A stretch of DNA of 64,000 bases from Haliclystus octoradiatus. Taxonomy: Eukaryota; Cnidaria; Staurozoa; Stauromedusae; Haliclystidae. Positions within the stretch are counted from its first letter, which is position 1; every line of letters begins with the position of its first letter. Position numbers and translations under genes: made by a program. The stretch covers positions 29,030,445-29,094,444 of the forward strand of contig OU744446.1 in NCBI GenBank assembly GCA_916610825.1. The letters run 5' to 3'. Shown in pieces: positions 37,801-42,611 of the stretch. The notes below the pieces were generated by a model. The model did not search any database, was not told the origin of the DNA, and saw only the letters and a program-made list of their open reading frames with translations.

Positions 37801-39047
37801 ACTGCAGGTATTGGACTCAGTCCTATGGAACGCCTCCAAGGTAGAAAAGCTAGAGGCCTTGTACCTTCACTAAATATGGAAACAACAGATATAATGGATG
37901 GACCAAGCATCAAATCGAAGAAAGAGCAAATAAGCAAGAAAAGTAAGGACATATACGATAGAAGTGCAGCACCACTCCCTCCCCTGAAAGCTGGAACAAA
38001 AGTGCTAATTCAATCATCTGCTTCAATTCAATCATCTCCTGTGAAGTACAAATGCGGAACAATCAAAGAACAAGTGGCCCCACGCAGCTACACAGTCCAA
38101 ACTGCCAAAGGCACCATTCGCCGAAACAGAAGACATCTGCAAGTACCTAAAAGCCAAACAGATACTGATACAGAATCTGATGGTTACACTTCATCTGACG
38201 AGCAAGATGCTGTTGTAGATCAAGATACTGTAGATGGAGGACAAGAAACATCATCACATCATGGAGTTCGCACTCACTCTGGACGATTGATAACACGTCC
38301 TAGTCATCTTAGAGACTACGTATGAACTACCGGATGCAACTACCTGATGCGACTATACCAGCAATAAATGATCACTTGATCATAAAGTAATGATAATAAT
38401 AATAATAAAATAAATAAATAAAAGAATAGAAGATGTTGTAGTTACATGATTATGAGGTTATGCTTCAGCCTCAAGAATAATGAGGCAACAGCATAAGGAC
38501 GCATATATGGATATCAGAGCATGATCATGATAAAATAAAATATCATAAAGAAACTCAATCTTGTTATATCTCTGCAATCCTGTGTCATCTACTAATCATA
38601 TTGATAATACAGAATACATTAAAACAAAATTATAGATGGATGATAAGAATGCGGTAGTCTAAATAATGCTGTGCCAGACCTACGCCTGCAAAACAATTTG
38701 TTGAGTTCATAAACAGTTCATGAACTCTATAAACTTTCATGAACAACTCGGGAATCTTTCACGAACTGCTCATGAATACCTTATAAACAGTCAATAAACG
38801 TTAAATGGGCTAATTTATGAACTTATCGGCGATTTAAAATTCATGAACTATTTTCACAGGGGTATTCATAGAGGTTTATTTAATATATATAATATCAGCA
38901 AACCTGTAACTAAGATACTTTGTGTCTGGTGAAACATTTTTTAAGAAAATATATTTGGTATATTCTTGACCAGGTTTCCACCTCTCCCATGTTAACTTCT
39001 CATTTACTTCAATTCCGTGAAACACAGGTCGTTTTTTATCCAACATC
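820..39047 (-). CDS. CFAP65: CFAP65 (cilia and flagella associated protein 65), 37 exons, 3' end outside window
   Basis: This gene encodes a large ciliary/flagellar protein built of repeated ASH/MSP-like beta-sandwich domains. Family members act in the motile axoneme, and loss of vertebrate CFAP65 impairs sperm flagella. I joined 37 exons by hand. Every intron has GT-AG ends, phases agree at every junction, and the frame stays open for 1219 codons. Recognisable family blocks in order include FHGIEVNEKL near the start, PIHFYRRVPCIIHDQ, the next exon's LFVELFGTCHD, DFGFCQP, VHFKPTCIGTSS, KYPHLIVKTDG and a late TNGGAVPVHYSVDVQ block. Human CFAP65 is roughly 1.9k residues, so about a third, including the C-terminal region, should lie beyond the left edge. 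The first exon found opens G|ATG after an acceptor-like TAG. That ATG may be the start, or more N-terminal exons may exist. Introns carry most of the repeats in the window. Confidence 0.95.
2151..2345. repeat. GTTCATGAAC-family element, both ends present
   Basis: It opens TCCCTGCGAAAAACAGTTCA and closes CTGAACTGTTTTCGCA, with several TTCATGAAC units between and a central TTAGGGCCACC. It lies in CFAP65 intron 35. Confidence 0.75.
3591..3652. repeat. (CAA)20 microsatellite
   Basis: Uninterrupted CAA repeats in CFAP65 intron 34. Confidence 0.95.
3735..3789. repeat. Single arm of the AAAGGGTTACC foldback
   Basis: CTCGTTTACTAAATATGAAT and GCAAGTGTGCGGTAACCCTT match one arm of the 45888-46043 element. 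Confidence 0.6.
5168..5276. repeat. GTTCATGAAC-family element, left end lost
   Basis: Units GAACTGTTCATGAACAGTTC, then GGGGCCATTTAACGTTCATG, then the right end CTGAACTGTTTTTAGCAGGG. It lies 40 bp past the exon 33 donor of CFAP65. Confidence 0.75.
5531..5707 (+). mobile_element. Tigger-like MITE, 177 bp
   Basis: CAGT...ACTG ends (CAGTCAAACCTGTTATAACG and, inverted, CAGTGAAACCTGTATATAAC) sit in a TA duplication (5529-5530, 5708-5709), as in pogo/Tigger elements of the Tc1/mariner superfamily. Internal GGTCACC / GGCCACC blocks recur. It lies in CFAP65 intron 32. Confidence 0.82.
6143..6368. repeat. Two adjacent GTTCATGAAC-family elements
   Basis: A TTGTGAAAAAACCATGAG ... TTTTTTCACAGCCCC copy (6143-6298) is followed at once by a short AGTCCAGGAGTTGATG ... 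ACTGTTTTTTTGAAAGGG copy. Confidence 0.6.
6851..6957. repeat. GTTCATGAAC-family element
   Basis: TCCCCTGTGAAAAACAGTTG at the left, TGAAATGTTTTTTTGCATGGG at the right (slightly decayed), AAAGGCCCCAATTTTCATGA at the centre. It lies in CFAP65 intron 30. Confidence 0.7.
7989..8050 (-). repeat. Tigger-like MITE, partial
   Basis: Only the segment GAGTGACCACTATGGACAGG to ACAGGTTTTATTGTA remains, about one third of the element. It lies in CFAP65 intron 28. Confidence 0.65.
8612..8765 (-). mobile_element. tRNA-derived SINE
   Basis: Read on the minus strand, the head resembles a tRNA: an A-box-like GTTGTTAGGGCGTTGGA and a B box GGTTCAATCCC about 30 bp later. A tail with AGTCAGAAAGGGCATCCGGC follows, a block common at the 3' ends of SINE/RTE-type elements. 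It lies in CFAP65 intron 27. Confidence 0.7.
9206..9293. repeat. GTTCATGAAC-family element, right end lost
   Basis: ACCCCTAGAAAAACAGTTAA, then three spaced GTTCATGAAC-like units, then AACGTTAAATGACCTCAATT. Confidence 0.7.
9660..11011. mobile_element. Non-autonomous hAT transposon, 1352 bp, 8-bp TSD
   Basis: Termini are CAGGGCTTGAAATAA, in inverted orientation at both ends. The insertion is bounded by a perfect 8-bp direct repeat ACCCGGGT (9652-9659, 11012-11019), diagnostic of hAT. Subterminal TGTCCGGC/ATCCGGCA motifs repeat near both ends, as expected for transposase-binding sites. No transposase frame is visible inside. It lies in CFAP65 intron 26. Confidence 0.9.
11129..11255. repeat. GTTCATGAAC-family element, both ends present
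   Basis: CCCCTGTAAAAAACAGTTCA to CTGAACTGATTTTTGCGGG. It lies about 110 bp from the 1352-bp hAT insertion. Confidence 0.75.
11748..12165 (-). repeat. Tigger-like MITE split by another MITE
   Basis: The left part (11748-11804, AGTGAAACCTCTAATAATAG) and the right part (about 12062-12165, GCGACCACTATAGGCAGG to ACAGATTTTCACTATA) flank the ACCAAAACCATGA MITE at 11805-12024, which therefore inserted later. Confidence 0.6.
11805..12024. mobile_element. MITE with ACCAAAACCATGA inverted ends, 220 bp
   Basis: Ends are CACTACCAACACCAAAACCA and, inverted, CACTACTGATACCAAAACCA. The interior repeats CATGAAAA/TTTGAAAACCA words. TATA-like sequence flanks both sides, so the duplication cannot be set exactly. 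It is inserted into a Tigger-like MITE. Confidence 0.72.
12257..12565 (+). repeat. Unclassified interspersed repeat, copy 1
   Basis: About 310 bp shared with 46194-46556: AACGTCTGTAATATAA, CCAATAACTCATTTACCA, AAACATCTTGAGCTAAAT, TTCTGTATTTTATCACAGAT, GGA.TTCATGCACGCT. No TIR or ORF was found. Confidence 0.7.
13395..13606. repeat. GTTCATGAAC-family element, best full-length example
   Basis: The whole 210 bp is one imperfect inverted repeat. ACCTGCGAAAAACAGTTCAG pairs with CTGAACTGTTTTTCGCAGGG. Arrays of GTTCATGAAC units follow on each side, then AACGTTAAATGGCCCC pairs with GGGCCATTTAACGTT near the centre. No reading frame or TSD is seen. Confidence 0.8.
14024..14200. repeat. GTTCATGAAC-family element
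   Basis: It opens CTCTGTGAAAATAGTTCTTG and contains a GAACTGTTCATGAACAGTTC run. The right edge is TTTTTGCAACGGTG. Confidence 0.65.
14749..15580. mobile_element. hAT element, CAGGGTC ends, 832 bp
   Basis: The ends match the 175-bp hAT family seen at 55238-55412 (left half 14749-14860, right half about 15491-15580). A perfect 8-bp duplication TGTGTATG (14741-14748, 15581-15588) brackets the whole. About 630 bp of unrelated sequence fills the middle. It contains a small inverted pair around 15370-15445, and no protein is recognised. It is either a longer parental form or a short copy with a later insertion. Confidence 0.8.
15605..22725 (-). CDS. CFAP65: CFAP65 exons 13-23
   Basis: Exons: 22725-22630, 21977-21906, 21814-21760, 20657-20566, 20071-20018, 19126-19054, 18183-18119, 17996-17893, 17025-16977, 16418-16329, 15658-15605. 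Exon 13 is a polar, poorly conserved linker. Exon 14 opens a new ASH-type domain (IDFGFCQP), and exon 15 reads TFTITNHTDSDICCSW. Exon 18 contains the LLPPWCLTLQAS block and exon 20 the LLMKNCGDTPLLFKF strand pair typical of these domains. A Tigger-like MITE ends 30 bp upstream of exon 21, a degenerate copy starts about 12 bp past the exon 22 donor, and a hAT element lies 24 bp past the exon 23 donor. None interrupts coding sequence. Confidence 0.9.
16196..16316 (-). repeat. Degenerate Tigger-like MITE
   Basis: Recognisable but diverged blocks (CTAGCAAATTGGTCGCTATG, TACAGGTGACCGTTGTATCC) lie about 12 bp downstream of the CFAP65 exon 22 donor. Confidence 0.5.
17056..17232 (-). mobile_element. 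Tigger-like MITE, 177 bp
   Basis: Full-length in the opposite orientation, with TA flanks (17054-17055, 17233-17234). Its edge is 30 bp upstream of CFAP65 exon 21 in the direction of transcription, so the branch point may lie within it. Confidence 0.8.
17592..17713. repeat. GTTCATGAAC-family element, CCATGAG variant
   Basis: CTCCCCTACAAAAAAATTCA at the left and CATGGATTATTTCGCAGGGG at the right. The centre reads AACGTGAAATTGCCCAAAAG, a second subfamily version. Confidence 0.65.
18838..19024. repeat. GTTCATGAAC-family element, diverged
   Basis: Many half-units (GAACTGTTCATGAAATGTTC, GTTCATGAACCAAG) remain and the ends are decayed. It ends about 30 bp before the CFAP65 exon 18 donor side (19054). 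Confidence 0.6.
19314..19370. repeat. hAT MITE left-end fragment (CAGGGTC family)
   Basis: It begins CAGGGTCCAACAAAAGTGG followed by the GATCCTAGATCCTGG block. The remainder is absent. Confidence 0.6.
19426..19568. repeat. GTTCATGAAC-family element, both ends present
   Basis: CCCTTGCAAAAAACGGTTCA to CTTAACAGTTTTTTGGGG, centre TACGGCCATTTAACGTTCAT. Confidence 0.7.
21328..21626 (-). repeat. MITE with GTGCAGACA-type inverted ends, copy 1
   Basis: Ends TAGCATGCGTGCAGACAGAC and, inverted, GTAGACTGCGTACAGACATC. It shares its interior (TTTGTACTTAATTCGTAT, ATTGGCTAATAAAAT) with 59649-59893. It lies in CFAP65 intron 15. Confidence 0.65.
22018..22395. repeat. Long compound GTTCATGAAC-family block
   Basis: About 380 bp with at least a dozen GTTCATGAA-type units in both half-site orders and two GTTAAA..CC centres, which suggests internal duplication. 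The right edge is CAATTTTGTGCAGGGG. Confidence 0.65.
22984..23073. repeat. GTTCATGAAC-family element, short
   Basis: TCCTGCAAAAAACAGTTCAG to ACTGTTTCTCGCAGGGA around a GCGTTAAATGGCCGTAAATT centre. Most decamer units are deleted. Confidence 0.7.
23303..39047 (-). CDS. CFAP65: CFAP65 exons 1-12
   Basis: Exons read on the minus strand: 39047-38904, 32746-32644, 31683-31648, 30961-30831, 29662-29548, 28544-28448, 27942-27809, 26914-26695, 25977-25859, 24931-24782, 24182-24128, 23349-23303. Exon 1 carries the conserved GIEV...WERW.PG.EYTK block, and exon 2 ends in IPIIFRPDTL. Exon 4 holds the LPDILTFGMCAVRDN block, and exons 10-11 the FYRRVPCIIHDQ / LFGTCHD pair, the most diagnostic CFAP65 signature here. 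Exon 8 has two tandem acceptor-like TTTTCAG sites. The upstream one (first base 26914) keeps the frame. Intron 1 (38903-32747) is expanded by the Ty3/gypsy insertion at 34364-38626. Confidence 0.92.
26243..26660. repeat. Compound GTTCATGAAC-family block
   Basis: It begins CCCTGTGAAACACGATTG, includes many degenerate TTCATGAA units and ends AACTTACTGAATTTTTCGCAG, 35 bp from CFAP65 exon 8. Confidence 0.55.
27579..27747. repeat. GTTCATGAAC-family element
   Basis: CACCTGTGAAACAGTTCAGG at the left, TTGAGCCATTTAGCGTTCAT at the centre, GAACTTAGCTAATTCTTTG at the right. Confidence 0.6.
28160..28325. repeat. hAT MITE copy (CAGGGTC family)
   Basis: Both halves are present: GGTCCGGCAAAAGTAAG at the left and TTTGTAGGACCC at the right, with the GGAATCCTAGATTCC and AGGATTCCAGAAGGC blocks between. 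The ends have decayed, so no TSD is claimed. It lies in CFAP65 intron 6. Confidence 0.7.
28701..28790. repeat. MITE with ACCAAAACCATGA-type end, half copy
   Basis: It begins TACTAAAACCATGAAAATGC like the left end of the two fuller copies and fades out before the right end. Confidence 0.6.
28809..28985 (+). mobile_element. Tigger-like MITE, 177 bp
   Basis: Full-length, with the same ends and the same length as the 5531 copy, and TA on both sides. It lies in CFAP65 intron 5. Confidence 0.82.
29197..29336. repeat. GTTCATGAAC-family element, both ends present
   Basis: CCCCTGCAAAAAACAGCTCA to CCTGAACTGTTTTTTGCAG, centre AATGTTAAATGGCCTTATAT. Confidence 0.72.
29730..29840. repeat. GTTCATGAAC-family element, diverged
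   Basis: ACTATTTACCATTCATGAAT, then CATGAACTGTTCATGAAATC, then TTTTTTCGCATGGG. Confidence 0.55.
30448..30624 (+). mobile_element. Tigger-like MITE, 177 bp, nested in a GTTCATGAAC-family repeat
   Basis: Full-length with TA duplications (30446-30447, 30625-30626). GTTCATGAAC-family sequence lies on both sides (30400-30445 and 30627-30712), so this MITE inserted into an older copy of that family. Confidence 0.8.
31731..31916. repeat. MITE with ACCAAAACCATGA-type ends, second copy
   Basis: CACTACTAACTCCAAAACCA at the left and, inverted, CATTACTGACACCAAAACCA at the right, with similar interior words. It lies in CFAP65 intron 2, about 48 bp upstream of exon 3. Confidence 0.7.
32045..32195 (+). 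repeat. Tigger-like MITE, both ends eroded
   Basis: Internal order matches the full copies (CGCCTCTATACAGC, then CCATTGAATCAACCCTGTATA, then ATATACAGGTTTCC). Terminal CAGT is lost on both sides. Confidence 0.7.
32903..33050 (+). repeat. Coding-like interspersed repeat, copy 1
   Basis: It is shared with 49558-49705 (TTGAAATTGATCTGCAGTGT, AAAGAGCATTTACAATNNTTGCTCT, TCCTCTAGAAATA.AAGAG). This copy has a frameshift relative to the open frame in copy 2. Confidence 0.6.
33103..33336. repeat. GTTCATGAAC-family element, richest unit array
   Basis: CCCTGCAAAAAATCCATGAG is followed by a run of TTCATGAAC units at 11-bp spacing, a tandem GAACTGGTTCATGAACTGG pair, and CCTCATGAACTTTTTTTGCA at the right. 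Confidence 0.75.
33616..33722. repeat. GTTCATGAAC-family element, both ends present
   Basis: CCCCTGCGAAAAACAGGCCA to CTGAAGTGTTTTTCCGAGGG, centre GTTAAATGGTACTAAATTTT. More diverged units continue to about 34000. Confidence 0.72.
34151..34255 (-). pseudogene. Possible dead ASH-type exon in CFAP65 intron 1
   Basis: With acceptor AAATCAG and donor GTATTC, this 105-nt stretch reads FIFATISFTPRRSSGNFRLN, a stop, then TVVNTGRTCLTVQ, like an ASH strand pattern. Its phase (0/0) cannot be inserted between CFAP65 exons 1 and 2 (phase 2). The TGA makes it non-functional as read. Chance similarity is possible. Confidence 0.25.
34364..34555 (+). repeat. 5' LTR of the gypsy element
   Basis: It starts TGTTGTAGTTACATGATTAT and matches the 3' LTR over about 186 bp, with two substitutions and one indel. 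The last six bases (GCAACA versus AAAACA in the 3' LTR) may already be Gag sequence joined by the internal deletion. A TATATGG motif and AATAAAAT stretches lie inside. Confidence 0.9.
34550..35391 (+). pseudogene. Gypsy Gag (truncated) and protease region
   Basis: The open frame joins the LTR in mid-capsid (GNDIYENFTYADGE) and continues through the retrotransposon capsid fold. It reaches two CCHC knuckles (CX2CX3HX4C and CX2CX4HX4C, about 35014-35109) and the aspartic protease motif LDSGAAVNVL (about 35258-35287). A one-base shift near 35350 moves the rest of the protease into the next frame. The start codon and the Gag N-terminus are absent. Confidence 0.85.
35352..36772 (+). pseudogene. Gypsy reverse transcriptase / RNase H, frameshifted
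   Basis: The pieces lie at 35352-35714, 35711-36190, 36199-36594 and 36482-36772, in successive frames. RT motifs FSFLDAKDGF, RMPFGICSAPEEFQ and VADD (active-site box) are present, and an RNase H start reads IQCDASISGLGAVLLQDG. Shifts fall near 35712, 36180, 36565 and 36702, with a further one near 36825. Between breaks the protein sequence is well conserved. Confidence 0.85.
36846..38325 (+). pseudogene. Gypsy RNase H end and integrase
   Basis: One frame (36846-37028) carries the KYKPGKDQLIADTLSRSP end of RNase H. A shift near 37010 leads to a long frame to 38325 holding the integrase. This has an HX2H...CX2C zinc-binding N-terminus (37258-37368), a D,D-35-E core with D in GMDFMDIG, D in QSDGGSQF and E in NGKAESAV, and a hydrophilic C-terminal tail. 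This 438-codon stretch is the best-preserved part of the element. Confidence 0.88.
38434..38626 (+). repeat. 3' LTR of the gypsy element
   Basis: This 193-bp copy has TG...CA ends and is followed at once by the AAATT target duplicate. It is preceded by a purine tract, AAAGAATAGAAGA (38421-38433), that fits a polypurine tract. Confidence 0.92.
38682..38862. repeat. GTTCATGAAC-family element just outside the gypsy insertion
   Basis: CGCCTGCAAAACAATTTGTTG at the left, several degenerate units, and ATTCATGAACTATTTTCACAGGGG at the right, 42 bp from CFAP65 exon 1. Confidence 0.6.
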
Positions 39048-39285
39048 CTACAATAAGAGAGACATCATTCAAGTTTCAGATTACAATATATTTCTTGTTA
39101 GTAATTTATTATTTATCATTTATATTATTCATTCATTTTATATCTTGGTCCAAGCCCTTTTGCAAAAAGTCCATGAGCTCATAACAAGTCCGAAAACAGT
39201 TGATACACTATCATCATCATCATCATCATTTATTCAGGACTTGAATAAATAAGCTAAAATCTTTTCATTAACAAGACTGATTTAG

Positions 39286-39287
<2 letters not shown>

Positions 39288-39319
<32 letters not shown>
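39288..39319. repeat. (TA)n microsatellite
   Basis: About 16 uninterrupted TA units upstream of CFAP65 exon 1. Confidence 0.95.
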
Positions 39320-39321
<2 letters not shown>

Positions 39322-39540
39322 ACACTAGTTTGTAACACTACAATTTTACAACAATATACTTTACAGGGAAGATATTTGAAGAACAATTTGATTTAACTTA
39401 ATGATGCTATTCGGTGTAAAATTGTAAATGCCTCCCAATGAGACGTCTGAAAGTTGGCCTGTTTGATACTTCCTTCATTGTAAACGGTAGATCGTCCCAC
39501 TGATAAGCTCACCAGCTTTTTGAAAGGAGTGGCAATGGCT

Positions 39541-39750
39541 TGACCCCGGTCTGCGAAGCATGGCAACTGCGCCCCCGAGATGACAATTTTTCTCGTGATT
39601 GCCGTCAATGAAGCTGCAGTTTTCATCAAAAATCGGGAGCTAAAAATGAACTTTTTGTCATTTTCTTTATAATTTTTGCTGAAATGATGGATTTTAGCGC
39701 ACCTGAAGTCAAATTTGATCAGCTACCGCTGCCGCCCCCGAGATCGCGTC
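39541..39750 (+). repeat. GC-richer repeat, copy 1
   Basis: Diverged inverted match to 42117-42313 (GGTCTGC.AAGCATG, GATTGCCG..., TCAAATTTGATCAG, CCGCTGCCGCCCC). Confidence 0.6.
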
Positions 39751-39904
39751 GGGATTGCCATTATTTTCAGACTGGCTTGACCTGATGTACATGTCATTGT
39801 GGCAGTGAGATCTTGTTCTGGTGGTATGTTTCATGTGTATGTGTCCATGAAATCAACACTTATCCAGAAATGTGAAATTAACCACATTTTTTTGTACTGT
39901 TACG

Positions 39905-40190
39905 AAAAAGTCATAAACAATTGGGCAACTTCAGGTTCATGTACTCATGAATTTCTCATCACATGGGAATCATGCCTTTTTAGCTTACCATCTCTACAAT
40001 CAGTTCATGAATGTTAAATGGCCTAATATGTTCATGAACTATCATGAAAAGATTGGGCAATTCAGCGTTCATGAATTGATTATAACATGTTCATGGACAG
40101 TTTGTGAAGTTCATGAAGGGTTCATGATAAAGGTTTGTCAAATTTGGGCTATTTAACGTTAATGAACTGTTCATAAACTCAACTGAGTTT
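39905..40190. repeat. GTTCATGAAC-family block, diverged
   Basis: Repeated TTCATGAA words, two TTAAATGGCC / GGCTATTTAACGTT centres, no clear ends. It lies beside the truncated LINE. Confidence 0.55.
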
Positions 40191-40236
40191 TTCATTGATA
40201 ATGGTTGTAGCAATAATACCATCATGGTCCGAAAGA

Positions 40237-41272
40237 AAATAATAATAATAATAAGAACAAACTTTATTTATTTATAGAGCGCTATTTCCAATAGTTGCTC
40301 AATAGCGCTTTACATGTTATAATATTATAAATATATATATATATTTTATTTTATTTTTTATTACTTTAAACAGTGGTGTAAATAAGTTAAAAGTTGGTTA
40401 AGAAATATACTGTAAATACTTTAACATTTAAAAGCAATTTTAAAAAGACTTGTTTTTATTAGTTGTTTAAAAGTTTCAATTGTTATTGCATATTTTGCTT
40501 CTACTGCGAGATTGTTCCACGCGGCAGGGCAGCATGAGTAAACATTCTTCCGCCATAACGGCATAGTTTGTACAATTTAAAATTCAGAGTCTTACTGTTA
40601 TGTACAGTCCTCCGAAAAACAAATCAAAATTTATCAGTTTCTGTTTACCAAATTTACATTTTGACAGTGAGTTAGACCTTAGTGATCTTCTAGGTTCATA
40701 AAGAGTAACAAGTTCTGAAATGTAAGTAGGTGCCAGATTGTGAATTGCTTTGAACGTTATCACTAACACTTTGAATACAATTCTTTGTTCTATTGGTAGC
40801 CAATGTAAACTTTGTAATATTGGTGTAATATGGTTGTATTTTCCAGCAAGGGCTACAATTCTTGACGCTGTGTTTTGAGTTCTTTGCAGTTTTTCGATGT
40901 ATTTTTTGGGGACACCATATAGCAACGCATTGCAAAAATCCAACCGAGTAGTTATCAGAGCATGGATCAGAGATTCCGTTGATTTTTTTGTGAGATATCT
41001 CCTGATTCTATTCTCATGATGACATTCCTCAAATGATAAAAGCATGTTCTGCAAATGTTATTGATGTGATGATCCGTTGACATTGTCGAATTCATTATTA
41101 TATCGATGTTCCGGACTTTTGATTGTTTTGGAATTAATTTATTACATAAGTTGATGGTTTGTAAATAGAGGATCATCTTGAGGCTTATCATTTATCACTA
41201 TGAACTCAGTCTTTTCCATGCTAAGCTTTAGGTTGTTCCATGTCATCCAAGCCTCAATTTCTTTTACACAGT
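40237..41272 (-). mobile_element. 5'-truncated copy of the same LINE
   Basis: This minus-strand fragment has the same (AAT)n tail, 3' stem-loop and C-terminal coding region as the 55.7-59.1 kb element, and is nearly identical over long stretches ([21 protein letters not shown]). It stops at 41272, opposite position about 58192 of the other copy. Unlike that copy it carries a 71-bp extra segment at 40601-40671. Confidence 0.9.
40601..40671 (-). repeat. 71-bp segment, identical inverted copy at 42408-42478
   Basis: Reading minus, it runs CTCACTGTCAAAATG ... TTTTTCGGAGGACTGTACA. It is an extra block inside the truncated LINE, absent from the fuller LINE at 58.77 kb. Confidence 0.85.
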
Positions 41273-42116
41273 AAAATATAATGTCAGATCATCTGTGAAT
41301 AACGATGTTATTGCGTGATCATTGATTTTAGCGTTATACAAAACCAAAAACATTGAAGAAATTTTACAGCATATTTCAGTTAAAATCATAACGAAATTCG
41401 CTATTTGGAATGTAAGAATTCAAAAAACTATCACGAGCCGCATCTCAAGACTTCAATCCTGTTTACGTTTTTTTTATCATCCAAAACTTCTAGTATTTGC
41501 AATCACGCTGTTTACTATTCAAATGTTGCATGTGCAGCTGAATAATTTCATTTAAAAGCAGTTTAAGTTGAATCAATTTCAAGCGCTTTTGTTTGAATGC
41601 GTGAAATTTTAATTTTAATTGCGTTATGCGTTAGGTTGTACAAATTGAGTGCATTATTATGTTATTGCCATGGCATTAGGGGGGGCTTATTAGTGTCTGC
41701 ATGGAGGAGACAGTAGACACACCAAGGTAATTCATTTGCAAAGCTTACTGTTTCTTTGCAGCAATAATCAAAAAGTCAGAGAGAGAGAGAGTCATATGTT
41801 CTAGAGAGAGAAGCATATATTTCATGTATCTTGAGACGCACAATTTTTTTTTCTGAAACATATTCTTAGAATGAAACAATTTGGTTTACTATGCTATATT
41901 TCTAAAAACAATTGTTTTTCCGATCACAAAGAATGCCAAAATATGTCAAAGCGCCGCAGATGTGGGTGGATATTTTTCATGCGCCTCTGATATCTTATCA
42001 AAGAGCACCATTTTTTTTCGAACTAGACTGGCGAGATGATGTAACTTTTAAAAGCAACACTGAAATGTTTATGTCGACGTCCAACAGCCGGTTTGTTAAG
42101 TATGGCAACTTTTGTC

Positions 42117-42313
42117 AAGATCTGATTTTGGGGCGGCAGCGCCGAAAAAAGTTAGGGGCAGGAGCGGCAACTGATCAAATTTGACTGGGCGCCAAAATCC
42201 ACCATTTCAACTTTAACAGTTATCGATAAAAATTGCAGCTTCAGGGGCGGCAATCATGAGGAATATTTTCATCTCAGGGACGCAGCTAACATGCTTTGCA
42301 GACCTGAATTGGG
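42117..42313 (-). repeat. GC-richer repeat, copy 2
   Basis: Inverted relative of 39541-39750. The unit is notable for GGCGGCAGCGCCG-like G/C words in otherwise AT-rich DNA. Function unknown. Confidence 0.6.
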
Positions 42314-42407
42314 GTGATGATTTACAACATTCCCATGTTACGTAGAAATAGGATCAGATGATACTTTGATGATCATTTATCATCATTTATCCTAGCCTGC
42401 TCGCAGA

Positions 42408-42478
42408 CTCACTGTCAAAATGTAAATTTGGTAAACAGAAACTGATAAATTTTGATTTGTTTTTCGGAGGACTGTACA
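42408..42478 (+). repeat. 71-bp segment, identical inverted copy at 40601-40671
   Basis: All 71 bases match the reverse complement of 40601-40671. The sequence around it is not LINE-like. It lies just beyond the 3' end of the unrecognised gene. Confidence 0.85.
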
Positions 42479-42611
42479 AAATCAGCAATAATATAATAAC
42501 AGGTTATAATAGAAAAAGGAATTATTTTACTGGAAGAATAGTATGCGAGTAGAAAAATATTAATTATTTTTACAGGGAGGAAAATACAGAAGAAGGATTT
42601 AGTCAAACGTG

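Larger units (their letters stand above)
34364..38626 (+). mobile_element. Ty3/gypsy LTR retrotransposon, defective, antisense in CFAP65 intron 1
   Basis: This is a 4263-bp insertion with two LTRs flanked by a perfect 5-bp target duplication AAATT (34359-34363 and 38627-38631). Domain order is Gag zinc knuckles, aspartic protease, reverse transcriptase, RNase H, integrase, as in gypsy elements close to K02A2.6-type pol proteins. I see no env and no chromodomain. At least six single-base shifts break the reading frame. Internal sequence abuts the 5' LTR directly in mid-Gag, so the primer-binding site and the Gag N-terminus are missing. It cannot be autonomous as read. Confidence 0.93.

Noticed and set aside
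41912-42184. Plus-strand 90-aa ORF
   Set aside because: Its 3' third is the GC-rich repeat at 42117-42313, and the rest shows no family resemblance or splice structure.
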